From an uncultured Eubacteriales bacterium (lineage in GTDB: Bacteria; Bacillota; Clostridia; Oscillospirales; Acutalibacteraceae): DNA of 17,024 nucleotides. Of the stretch, positions 1 to 6,259 are shown piece after piece. The notes under the pieces are model-generated. The model worked only from the letters and a program-made list of their open reading frames with translations. It made no database searches and was not told the origin of the DNA. Location of the stretch: assembly GCA_948762645.1 (NCBI GenBank), contig CAQBRY010000034.1, forward strand, positions 1-17,024, in the 5' to 3' direction. The stretch's first letter is position 1. Each line of letters opens with the position of its first letter. The translations under genes were made by a program, and so were the position numbers.

Positions 1-1
1 C

Positions 2-61
2 CTTATTAAATTATCAGAAATTTATAATGTCAGTTTAGAAGAATTGATTACTAAGTCATAA
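2..61 (+). CDS. C-terminal end of an XRE-family helix-turn-helix regulator (partial)
   Basis: The first reading frame runs in from the left edge and ends at a TAA at 59-61, encoding 19 residues that finish ...EIYNVSLEELITKS. This is the usual last helix of small XRE/Cro-type repressors, which often end in a pattern like 'L(A)xIYxVSLDELI'. It closely resembles the end of the complete XRE protein at 14263-14493 (...IYHVTINSLITKE). The DNA-binding part lies outside the window, so the family is an inference from the tail only. Confidence 0.55.
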   Translation, partial: LIKLSEIYNVSLEELITKS

Positions 62-87
62 AAATCAAAAAATATCTGATGTGGGAC

Positions 88-129
88 AATCCTAAAACGG
101 CTTACAACCGCCCAATAAAGGGATTTTTT
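88..129 (+). terminator. Possible intrinsic terminator after the partial XRE gene
   Basis: AATCCT (88-93) can pair with AGGGATT (119-125, one bulged G) around an inner GGC/GCC pair (99-101 with 110-112). It is followed by a run of T at 124-129. The position, 27 nt after the XRE stop, fits. The stem is imperfect, so this is a moderate call. A second AT-rich hairpin (CTTATTT at 135-141 with AAATAAG at 162-168, inner AAGG/CCTT) lies just beyond and may serve the convergent gene. Confidence 0.4.
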
Positions 130-213
130 CTAATCTTATTTCAAGGATAAAAACCTTTTTTAAATAAGAATTTCAAAAATTAATAGAATTAAGATAAGCC
201 CAAGAACATGGGG

Positions 214-930
214 TTAAAAATATAAATCAATATTGGCTTTTTTAGCTTGTGAGTGCTGAAATTTACGCAGTATCCGATAAATTTTTTTATCCTTTTTCAA
301 AAATGCTCCTGTCTGATGAAAGTTAAAATTTATATTTTTCCCCATACATTGATTTCTGATATCGAGGACATAATCGTAATTACATATTCTTGCATTAATT
401 CCGGATTCTCCGCCAACTGATACAAATTCTATTTTATCATTAAGATATGAGGAAAGGTCTATTTTACCGAGTAGCGGAGAACAAATAATTGCTTTATGCT
501 TTATTGGAGCATTTATATAAATCGGTAGCCGATAATCTGCCATCTCTTGATTTTCGACTGTACAGGCTATTAAAACATTATCATAGCCATTTCCCCAGTC
601 TGAGGGAATACAACTGATAAATCTATCTATACGTTTCGTTATAATAAAAAATTTAAGATCAGATCGCAATTTTATCATCTCAAAGGTTTCACTTCGCCAC
701 TTATCAGCTTCTTCAACGAAAAAATCAGATGTAAAGCAGGTGTTTACAATTTCACCTGCTTTTAATTTGTACTCTCCATTTTTCTTGCGTTTTATGGGCA
801 AATCAAAATTTTGCGTTTTGCATACTAACGAACTGTCCTTTTCAAATTGACCATCTCGGCGATAAACATAACAATTTTGGCAACCGGAACTTATTTTATG
901 GCATCCATGCCACGGATTCCATATAGACAT
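214..930 (-). CDS. DUF5131 family protein (phage Gp37/Gp68-like)
   Basis: This 238-residue protein starts with the family hallmark: W4-N-P-W-H-G-C10, then C17 and C20 in a CX6CX2CY arrangement. Further in are a conserved 'TKR' (about 98-100) and a 'SVGGESG' stretch (about 171-177). Three closely spaced N-terminal cysteines suggest a metal or iron-sulfur site. The family is often considered distantly related to radical SAM or photoproduct-lyase-like proteins, but no reaction is established that I know of. The start codon at 928-930 follows an AAAGAGG ribosome site. The gene lies 45 nt downstream of the flavodoxin gene on the same strand and may be cotranscribed with it. DUF5131 genes are common in phages and accessory islands. 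Family assignment is confident; function is unknown. Confidence 0.85.
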   Translation of the reverse strand: MSIWNPWHGCHKISSGCQNCYVYRRDGQFEKDSSLVCKTQNFDLPIKRKKNGEYKLKAGEIVNTCFTSDFFVEEADKWRSETFEMIKLRSDLKFFIITKRIDRFISCIPSDWGNGYDNVLIACTVENQEMADYRLPIYINAPIKHKAIICSPLLGKIDLSSYLNDKIEFVSVGGESGINARICNYDYVLDIRNQCMGKNINFNFHQTGAFLKKDKKIYRILRKFQHSQAKKANIDLYF

Positions 931-975
931 TTTTATACCTCTTTAAATCACTAAAATTGTCGTTTAGATTTGCAA

Positions 976-1515
976 CTAAACATTAACACCCATATCATAA
1001 GCCTGCTTCATAATGTCAGGTTTATTTTTGATTTCGCCTTTCTCGTGAACTCCCAGACCGTAAATTATTCCTTTTTCGACTGCACCATCAAGACAAAAGG
1101 TAAAGCCACGTAGACATTCAACTGTTCGTTGCATATTTTCCATACTGGTATCGGCAGCCGTCAATATGAAATAAAATTCTTTATTTTTAATTTCTTGATA
1201 TTTGGGGACGGTCCGGTCTATTAGCATTTTAAGCTGACTGCACACCGAATAAAAATATACAGGTGTTGCCAAAACTATTACATCGTATTCTATCATTTTT
1301 TCAAGGATTTTATTGGCGTCATCTTTTTTGAAACATTCACCTAACCTGCTACAAGCATAACAACCTATACATGGAGAGATTTTACACTCACCCAAAAAAA
1401 TCTTTTCAACTTGATGCCCAGCTTCATCTACTCCTGTAAGGAATTGATCGCAAAGTAAATCCGAATTTCCGCCTTTTCTTGGGCTGGATGAAATAATTAA
1501 TATTTTCTTATGCAT
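976..1515 (-). CDS. Flavodoxin-fold NAD(P)H-dependent oxidoreductase (iron-sulfur flavoprotein type)
   Basis: The 179-residue protein begins with a beta strand and the FMN phosphate loop SSPRKGGNS (about 10-18), then has a second FMN-contacting loop TPVYFYS (84-90). This is the pattern of the NADPH-dependent FMN reductase/flavodoxin-2 group. A cysteine cluster C49-x2-C52-x2-C55 and C61 follows the second strand, as in the iron-sulfur flavoproteins of anaerobes, where a 4Fe-4S cluster passes electrons to FMN. It is likely a cytoplasmic electron-transfer or quinone/nitro-reductase-like protein; the physiological substrate cannot be read from the sequence. A promoter-like pair is seen just upstream (1553-1582). 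A short inverted repeat (GTTTAG at 962-967, CTAAAC at 976-981) overlaps its stop codon. Confidence 0.85.
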   Translation of the reverse strand: MHKKILIISSSPRKGGNSDLLCDQFLTGVDEAGHQVEKIFLGECKISPCIGCYACSRLGECFKKDDANKILEKMIEYDVIVLATPVYFYSVCSQLKMLIDRTVPKYQEIKNKEFYFILTAADTSMENMQRTVECLRGFTFCLDGAVEKGIIYGLGVHEKGEIKNKPDIMKQAYDMGVNV

Positions 1516-1552
1516 AACACTTTATCCCTTCATTTTCGACACTTTTAAGATA

Positions 1553-1582
1553 AATATAGCATAAAATTACGGATATTGTCTA
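1553..1582 (-). promoter_or_regulatory. Putative promoter of the flavodoxin gene
   Basis: On the minus strand, TAGACA (1577-1582) and TATATT (1553-1558) are separated by 18 nt, upstream of the start at 1515. The match to consensus is moderate. Confidence 0.4.
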
Positions 1583-1605
1583 CTATCATTATTATCAATT
1601 AATCC

Positions 1606-1812
1606 CTACCACCAAACTTCTGCTGCTGATTTCCGCTGCTTTTCAAGTTCGTTCTTTTCTCTTGCCGAAATAGTACCATTTAACTCTTTGAAACGTAAGC
1701 AACAATCATGCCACATATGCGGCAATAGCATTATAAACACAATGATTGTCATAACAATTGTGATTACCGATATAGAAATATACAGTATGTGCTTTATTTT
1801 TTCTTTATCCAC
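1606..1812 (-). CDS. Small single-pass membrane protein, unknown function
   Basis: This 68-residue protein has a lysine-rich N-terminus (MDKEKIK), one strongly hydrophobic segment at about 9-30, and a polar, charged C-terminal half with adjacent cysteines (HDCC, about 35-38). The positive N-terminus suggests an N-in orientation with the tail outside. I do not recognise a family. It lies 19 nt downstream of the cysteine-rich small protein at 1832-2131, so the two probably form a two-gene unit from the promoter at 2189-2217. The reading frame is plausible because of this context and the clear topology, but there is no homology evidence. Confidence 0.55.
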   Translation of the reverse strand: MDKEKIKHILYISISVITIVMTIIVFIMLLPHMWHDCCLRFKELNGTISAREKNELEKQRKSAAEVWW

Positions 1813-1831
1813 GCTATCCCCTCCATTTATA

Positions 1832-2131
1832 CTATTTACAACATTTAGAACAAGATTCTAAATCTGCCTCCTTAATTTCTTCCTCATTTATCTTTATTTT
1901 AGATTTTTTCAAATATTGGCAGCCCTCTTTATGATAGCATTTACCTGTTTTAGTTCTATAAAGCTGTTCTGATGTTTTCTTATTCTCTGATACCGATACA
2001 CTATTTACTATTTGGCTGTTGTCTATACTTTTAACTTCAATTGTGTATCCACCCAGCAATATTAAACTTATAACTCTGCATAAAATTACTCCTGCCACTC
2101 TCTTTGCAAAATTTCTTTTTTTGATTTTCAT
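1832..2131 (-). CDS. Small membrane-anchored protein with C-terminal Cys-rich (Ada/ComEA-like) module
   Basis: The 99-residue product is read from the ATG at 2129-2131, which has GGGAGGG seven bases upstream. A longer in-frame TTG start at 2149 would place the ribosome site inside the gene. It has a basic N-terminus (MKIKKRNFAKR), one hydrophobic segment at about 11-30 without a lipobox cysteine, a polar linker, then the pattern YRTKTGKCYHKEGCQYLKKS and a final CSKCCK. This 'TGxxYHxxGCxYL(x)KS...CxxC' layout is seen at the C-terminus of many Firmicutes secreted or anchored proteins and may bind a metal. It is probably anchored with the Cys module outside. Function is unknown. It is divergent from the XRE regulator at 2279, which may control it. 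Confidence 0.65.
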   Translation of the reverse strand: MKIKKRNFAKRVAGVILCRVISLILLGGYTIEVKSIDNSQIVNSVSVSENKKTSEQLYRTKTGKCYHKEGCQYLKKSKIKINEEEIKEADLESCSKCCK

Positions 2132-2188
2132 TATATGCCCTCCCTTCAATAAAAACCTACATTACCCCAATAATTTTTCTTAATTAAA

Positions 2189-2217
2189 ATTATAATCTAT
2201 GTGCAATAAATAATCAA
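2189..2217 (-). promoter_or_regulatory. Promoter for the 2131-1606 gene pair
   Basis: On the minus strand TTGATT (2212-2217), a 17-nt spacer and a perfect TATAAT (2189-2194) lie 58 nt upstream of the start at 2131. Very close to consensus. Confidence 0.6.
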
Positions 2218-2245
2218 TACAGTTAGATTATTTTATAAGCTATTG

Positions 2246-2263
2246 GTAAATATTAATATTTAC
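2246..2263. promoter_or_regulatory. 18-bp perfect palindrome, probable XRE operator
   Basis: GTAAATATTAATATTTAC is self-complementary over all 18 bases. It ends 15 nt before the XRE start codon and about 30 nt upstream of the divergent -35 box. Autoregulating XRE repressors commonly bind such sites. AT-rich palindromes arise by chance more easily than GC-containing ones, but an 18-bp perfect match in this position is hard to dismiss. Confidence 0.5.
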
Positions 2264-2278
2264 TAGTAGGTGGTAATA

Positions 2279-2644
2279 ATGAAAGCTAATATAACATTTG
2301 ATATTGGTAATCGGATAAGAGCTGAGCGTGAAAGGTTTAAATATACAAGGGAGCAGCTTGCTGAACTAATTAAAATATCTCCTCAGTTCTTATCAAGTAT
2401 AGAAAATGGTTCAAGAGGTATGTCATTTAGTACGTTACAAAAAATTTGTGAGGTACTAAATGTGCCGGCTGACTATATTCTTTTTGGGAAAATGATGGAT
2501 AATAATATAGATGAAATAAATAAGTTAGTTTCAGGTATTGATAAAAGATATTTGCCTATCATTGAAGATTTAATTCGTTCTTATATTAAAACAATTGTGT
2601 TGACTAAAAATTTGAATAGTAATTCAGATAACAGTGATGAATAA
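2279..2644 (+). CDS. XRE-family transcriptional regulator
   Basis: This 121-residue protein is read from the ATG at 2279-2281, with AGGTGG five bases upstream; an in-frame GTG nine bases earlier overlaps that ribosome site. The N-terminal 60-70 residues form a classic Cro/C1 helix-turn-helix: IGNRIRAERERFKYTREQLA, then LIKISPQFLSSIENGSRGMS as turn and recognition helix, then LQKICEVLNVPADYILFG. A C-terminal helical region of about 45 residues probably dimerises. It is divergent from the small membrane gene pair, has a perfect palindrome upstream, and ends in a strong terminator. The targets are probably its own promoter and the divergent pair; that is inferred from position. Confidence 0.87.
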   Translation: MKANITFDIGNRIRAERERFKYTREQLAELIKISPQFLSSIENGSRGMSFSTLQKICEVLNVPADYILFGKMMDNNIDEINKLVSGIDKRYLPIIEDLIRSYIKTIVLTKNLNSNSDNSDE

Positions 2645-2680
2645 TAGTTTTAATAATTAAAAAACCTTATATAAAATATC

Positions 2681-2713
2681 AAACCGCAAGGCAGTACAAA
2701 TCTTGCGGTTTTT
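2681..2713 (+). terminator. Rho-independent terminator of the XRE gene
   Basis: AAACCGCAAG (2681-2690) pairs perfectly with CTTGCGGTTT (2702-2711) around an 11-nt loop and runs into T residues. It sits between convergent genes, so it may also help end the minus-strand operon whose last stop is at 2729. Confidence 0.78.
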
Positions 2714-2728
2714 GTCATTATTGAAATA

Positions 2729-3277
2729 TTAAATATCTTCAATTTTAGCATGGCTTTGCTGTTTTTCGCTATAAACAACTACTTCATCGAAAACCTTTGT
2801 GGAATTAGACACCATCATACCTGCATTATATAATTTATAAATTTCATCTACGGTCATCCATCTAGCTTCTTTTACCTCGTCAGTAGTGGCATTTTTTAAA
2901 TTTATTTCACCATCATATTTAAACAGCCATACATCTCGTATGTCATTAAAAACTTTTCCACCAATAATTTTACGCACTTCTGAAAAAATAAACTTACCCA
3001 TCTCAGGTGTTAAGTCTATCCCTACTTCTTCTTTTGCCTCTCGAATTGCTCCGTCAATACTGCTTTCATCTTTTAGAACTGAACCACCCACACACTCATA
3101 TTTAAGTGGATTTGAAGGCCTATTTTCAGATCTTTGAGAAATCAAATATTTTCCATCAGAATTTTTAATCCATACATGAACAACCAAGTGATATTTATCT
3201 TTAGGCAATGCATCTCCTCTTATATGTGTTTCTCCAGTTTTAACTCTATTTTCGGTATATAAATCCCATAATTCCAT
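2729..3277 (-). CDS. NUDIX hydrolase
   Basis: The 182-residue protein contains a complete Nudix box from G65 to I87 (G-x5-E-x7-R79-E80-x2-E83-E84-x-G86-I87), which binds Mg2+ and cleaves a nucleoside-diphosphate-X bond. The N-terminal region (WDLYTENRVKTGETHIRGD) is like the subgroup annotated as isopentenyl-diphosphate-isomerase-like or MutT-like NUDIX proteins; the substrate is not predictable. It follows the acetyltransferase gene at 3323 by 45 nt on the same strand and is probably the last gene of the operon starting at the promoter near 6225. An AGGAGA-type ribosome site precedes the ATG. Confidence 0.9.
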   Translation of the reverse strand: MELWDLYTENRVKTGETHIRGDALPKDKYHLVVHVWIKNSDGKYLISQRSENRPSNPLKYECVGGSVLKDESSIDGAIREAKEEVGIDLTPEMGKFIFSEVRKIIGGKVFNDIRDVWLFKYDGEINLKNATTDEVKEARWMTVDEIYKLYNAGMMVSNSTKVFDEVVVYSEKQQSHAKIEDI

Positions 3278-3322
3278 TTTAATTCTCCTAGCATAATTTT
3301 TTGTATTGTAATTATATCAAAC

Positions 3323-3967
3323 TCATCCGTCAAAATTTAAAGCTAAATCTTGAAATTCACTAAAAAATTTACTTACGTGGTACCCATCACACGAGGCATG
3401 ATGGACTGAAATAGAGACCGGCAATAAAAATTTTTCGTTATTTTCGAAAAAACGTCCTACCATGACAAATGGTGGTAACCAGACAACATCGTTGGTAGGG
3501 GGACAATCAAAACTTGTAAAACTGCTCCATGGAAGTGAACTCATGTCAAAACAATTTGGTGGGAACATTCCTTTGGCAGCCATACTGCGTTTCTCGCCGT
3601 AGATGTTAATATCATTAATAAAGTTATCGTAAAATATTTTGAAATCCGCTGAATATTCTGTCCATAATATTGAGAGTCTCTTATCGCTTTCGTGAAATAT
3701 TGGATAACGAGGATGCACTACATCATAAATACCTAAATTACCTTCTTCGTCATAATTCATTTTAAATTCATCATTTGCGTTTACTACTTTTGAAACAATA
3801 TATGTAAAAACAGGATAATGCCTAAGCTTATTTTCTTTAATTATTTTGATTAATCCGGTCACATCAATATTCATAGTCATATTAATTTTGCACCGGTTTT
3901 TTGTTGTAAACCAAGTGTAGTTTTCTTTTCTACTCCAATTATCAATATCAATTTTTTTAAAGTTCAT
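3323..3967 (-). CDS. cat: Type A chloramphenicol O-acetyltransferase-like enzyme
   Basis: The 214-residue length is that of classical CAT trimers. The active-site signature is complete: H189-H190-A-S-C-D194-G-Y-H, where H190 is the expected general base and D194 its partner. The PWSSF segment (146-150) carries the serine that stabilises the intermediate. The N-terminus (MNFKKIDIDNWSRKE) is the usual start of type A CATs. CATs acetylate the 3-hydroxyl of chloramphenicol with acetyl-CoA. The middle of the protein is divergent from well-known resistance enzymes (for example GEKRSMAAKGMFPPNCFD), and many CAT-like proteins in Clostridia have unproved activity, so resistance is likely but not certain. 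It lies in an operon with an ABC-F and a GNAT protein. Confidence 0.86.
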   Translation of the reverse strand: MNFKKIDIDNWSRKENYTWFTTKNRCKINMTMNIDVTGLIKIIKENKLRHYPVFTYIVSKVVNANDEFKMNYDEEGNLGIYDVVHPRYPIFHESDKRLSILWTEYSADFKIFYDNFINDINIYGEKRSMAAKGMFPPNCFDMSSLPWSSFTSFDCPPTNDVVWLPPFVMVGRFFENNEKFLLPVSISVHHASCDGYHVSKFFSEFQDLALNFDG

Positions 3968-3991
3968 AACATTTTAGCCTCCAATAATTTG

Positions 3992-4438
3992 TTACTTTAA
4001 GTTCTTGGTCAAGTATATCATGTCAATTAGCCTTATACCTTGTTCATATATGGGCTTCTCATAATTATCCACGAAGAAGTTTTTGACTTTATGTGACTTT
4101 CTAAATCCACATCTTTCGTAAAACGAAATCACCGAAAGACTATCGCCTGTCCCTACCTGTAAGATTTTAAATTTGTTTCTATATTTATCTTCAATGAATT
4201 TTATCATTTTCTTGCCGTAACCCTGATTTTGACATTTGGGAACGGTTACGATATTTTTTATTTCCAAAACGTCATTACCCTCGTTTGTAACTATACAAAT
4301 ATTCTTAATTCCATTGTCGTCCAAAAGATACATTTTTCCACGTTCCAAATATCTATTAATCATGTTTTCGGATTCATCTGCAATTAGCAACAAGTCCATA
4401 TAGCACTTTTTATTTTCTTTTACTTCTGATATGAACAT
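3992..4438 (-). CDS. GNAT family N-acetyltransferase
   Basis: The 148-residue protein has a GNAT acetyl-CoA site: strand 'IKNIVTV' followed by the pyrophosphate loop Q70-N-Q-G73-Y-G75-K (Q/RxxGxG/A motif A), then a helix and the later 'SVISFYERCGF' segment (about 102-112) that supplies the alpha4/beta6-7 region. It transfers an acetyl group from acetyl-CoA to an amine; the substrate is unknown. Its ATG lies only 4 nt after the stop of the upstream ABC-F gene, and its ribosome site is inside that gene's end, which suggests translational coupling. Neighbours imply a role in modifying an antibiotic or toxic metabolite, which is an inference. Confidence 0.87.
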   Translation of the reverse strand: MFISEVKENKKCYMDLLLIADESENMINRYLERGKMYLLDDNGIKNICIVTNEGNDVLEIKNIVTVPKCQNQGYGKKMIKFIEDKYRNKFKILQVGTGDSLSVISFYERCGFRKSHKVKNFFVDNYEKPIYEQGIRLIDMIYLTKNLK

Positions 4439-4442
4439 AAAT

Positions 4443-5984
4443 TTAGTCCTGATAATTTTTAAGATTTATTATTTTATCTGCCAGATTGCTATAAAAATCA
4501 GCTTCATGGGAAACAAGAATTAAACTACCTTCCCAATTTATAAGTTGCTCTTTCAATACTTTTTTTGCATCTGCATCCAGATGGTTCGTTGGCTCATCTA
4601 AAATTAAAAAATTTGATTTTGTATTCACTAATATACACAACTTAACTTTTGACTGCTCACCACCGCTTAGAGTTTCTATTTTTTGAGCTATGTTTTTCGC
4701 CATTACTCCACACCGAGCAAGTTCTTTTCTGGCATCACGTTCAGAAAACTTAGGAAATTTTTGTAGCACAACTTCTAAAGGGGTTAAATCCGAATTTCCC
4801 CATGCTAAATCTTGCTGAAAATATGAAAGTTTTATATAATCAGCGAATTTAAAATTTCCTGAAATAGAAGGAATTAGCCCCATTAGTGTTTTTAAAAGTG
4901 TAGATTTACCTATTCCATTAAATCCTGTAATTACGACTTTCTCTCCTGATTTTACTTCAAACGTAATTTTAGGCAGTAACGCTTTATTGTACCCGATTTC
5001 TAACCCATGCACTTTTAAAGCCTTTTGACCTGAAATAGGGAGTGAAACCAATCTAAAATTTGGCTTAGGCGGAGTTTGAGGCGGAGGCAATTTATCCATC
5101 TTTTCAAGTATTTTTATTCTAGACTGTGCTCGTTTTGCAGTAGATGCCCTAGTCCTGTTTTTGGCAATAAATTCTTCATGCTTTTTAATTTCTTTTTGCT
5201 GAGACTGAAACTCACGAATATAACTTTCTTTTCTAAGTTGTTTCACGTTTAAAAATTTATCAAAATTACCACTATACTTTGTAATTTTCTGAAATTCTAT
5301 ATCCAAAATACAATTTGTAACTTTATTAACAAAGTCAAAATCATGAGATACAAGCATAAAAGTGCCCTTAAAACTTTTCAGATATTCTGAAAGCCAATCT
5401 ATATGTTCTTTATCAAGAAAATTGGTAGGCTCGTCTAAAAGCAGTACATCCGGATTCTCTAGCAAAAGTTTCGCCAAAATTACTTTTGCACGTTGTCCGC
5501 CACTTAAATTTTCAAGCAGAGTATCCATACCAAGTGGAGTAATTCCCAAGCCACTTGAAATTTTTAAGATAGTGCTATCTATTTCATAAAATCCGCTGCT
5601 AGTGAGCAAACTTTGATAATTAGATGCTTTTTCTAAAATCTTATCATCTGTATTATTGGCCATGTTTTCGTAAATACTGTTTAATTCCTCTTCTATCTGA
5701 TATAAATCATTAAATGCGGTTTTTAAATATTCAAATATTGTAAGGTGCTTATCGATCTTTGCGTATTGATCCAGATATCCAATTTTAATATTTTTTTGCC
5801 ATCGTATATCACCTGAATATTGTATAATATCTCCAACAAGTAAGCGTAATAAGGTTGTTTTTCCTGTCCCGTTTTGGCCTACAATTCCCATGTGTTCGCC
5901 CTTAAACAATTCAAAGGTAGCATTGTTATATAAAGCTTTTTGCCCAAACGAATGTGTTAAATTTGTCACTTCCAAAATTCCCAT
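4443..5984 (-). CDS. ABC-F family ATPase, probable antibiotic ribosomal protection protein
   Basis: The 513-residue protein has two ABC domains and no membrane segments. Domain 1 has Walker A GQNGTGKT (36-43), signature LSGGQ (160-164), Walker B LLLDEPTNFLD (181-191) and H-switch SHD at 214. A basic, helical linker (about 225-310, rich in K/E/Q with NRTRASTAKRAQSR) is the region that reaches the ribosomal exit-site tRNA and peptidyl transferase centre in ABC-F proteins. Domain 2 has GFNGIGKS (354-361), LSGGE (439-443), FLILDEPTNHLD and SHE at 493. AAGGAGGT stands 6 nt before the ATG. Some ABC-F proteins are housekeeping translation factors, others give resistance to phenicols, lincosamides, pleuromutilins or macrolides. 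The leader-peptide attenuator upstream and the CAT and GNAT neighbours favour the resistance class. Confidence 0.92.
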   Translation of the reverse strand: MGILEVTNLTHSFGQKALYNNATFELFKGEHMGIVGQNGTGKTTLLRLLVGDIIQYSGDIRWQKNIKIGYLDQYAKIDKHLTIFEYLKTAFNDLYQIEEELNSIYENMANNTDDKILEKASNYQSLLTSSGFYEIDSTILKISSGLGITPLGMDTLLENLSGGQRAKVILAKLLLENPDVLLLDEPTNFLDKEHIDWLSEYLKSFKGTFMLVSHDFDFVNKVTNCILDIEFQKITKYSGNFDKFLNVKQLRKESYIREFQSQQKEIKKHEEFIAKNRTRASTAKRAQSRIKILEKMDKLPPPQTPPKPNFRLVSLPISGQKALKVHGLEIGYNKALLPKITFEVKSGEKVVITGFNGIGKSTLLKTLMGLIPSISGNFKFADYIKLSYFQQDLAWGNSDLTPLEVVLQKFPKFSERDARKELARCGVMAKNIAQKIETLSGGEQSKVKLCILVNTKSNFLILDEPTNHLDADAKKVLKEQLINWEGSLILVSHEADFYSNLADKIINLKNYQD

Positions 5985-6011
5985 AGTTTACCTCCTTAAA
6001 ATAGCAAAACA

Positions 6012-6043
6012 AAAGGCTGCGGCGAAACATCGTCCACAGCTTT
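6012..6043 (-). terminator. Attenuator terminator in the ABC-F leader
   Basis: Read on the minus strand, GCTGTGG (6040-6034) pairs with CCGCAGC (6022-6016), flanked by AAA/TTT, and runs into CTTTTGTTTTG. It lies after the promoter and leader peptide but before the ABC-F ribosome site, so it would stop transcription short of the operon unless disrupted. Confidence 0.7.
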
Positions 6044-6070
6044 AAAATTAAAAAATCGATCAACAAAATA

Positions 6071-6159
6071 AGGTACAAACTACCTCAAATTAACGACCGA
6101 TGAGATTTATATAATTTAGCTTTGTATGATGTCTCATCGATATTCAAAATACAAAGCTA
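6071..6159 (-). promoter_or_regulatory. Mutually exclusive stems of a leader attenuator
   Basis: On the minus strand, TAGCTTTGTAT (6159-6149, inside leader codons 7-10) pairs perfectly over 11 bp with ATACAAAGCTA (6127-6117). The intervening CGATGAGA (6139-6132, spanning the leader stop codon) pairs perfectly over 8 bp with TCTCATCG (6105-6098). The two helices cross each other and so exclude one another. A third small hairpin is AGGTA/TACCT (6085-6081 with 6075-6071), and its TACCT arm could instead pair with the AGGTA of the ABC-F ribosome site. This is the layout of leader-peptide attenuation in erm, cat and ABC-F resistance genes. Confidence 0.62.
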
Positions 6160-6178
6160 CTTCAATTGTTGATTTCAT
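6134..6178 (-). CDS. 14-residue regulatory leader peptide upstream of the ABC-F gene
   Basis: The peptide is MKSTIEVALYFEYR, followed by TGA. The ATG at 6178-6176 has AAGGTG six bases upstream; an in-frame ATG two codons earlier would touch that site. The region spanning codons 7-10 forms one arm of an 11-bp helix, and the stop codon lies inside the competing arm. A ribosome stalled by an antibiotic while translating these codons would block the first helix and change downstream folding. It is too short for homology, so the call rests on ribosome site, promoter, codon/stem overlap and the ABC-F context. The stalling codon cannot be identified from sequence. Confidence 0.65.
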   Translation of the reverse strand: MKSTIEVALYFEYR

Positions 6179-6196
6179 GTGCATCACCTTATATTT

Positions 6197-6225
6197 ATAA
6201 TAATATATTAAACACAAAACGTCAA
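6197..6225 (-). promoter_or_regulatory. Promoter of the leader/ABC-F operon
   Basis: On the minus strand, TTGACG (6225-6220), a 17-nt spacer and TATTAT (6202-6197). Transcription would start at about 6190, right at the leader ribosome site AAGGTG (6190-6185). Confidence 0.72.
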
Positions 6226-6259
6226 CTTCCTTTGTTACCCATGTAAGTAGATACTGTTT

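Noticed and set aside
2886..3137. A plus-strand open frame opposite the NUDIX gene; similar antisense frames at 5362-5589, 8476-8724, 9483-9698, 13417-13620 and 15252-15584, and a same-strand alternative frame at 10335-10526.
   Set aside because: Each overlaps a gene with clear motifs or good context, lacks a ribosome site, and has S/F/L-rich shadow composition.
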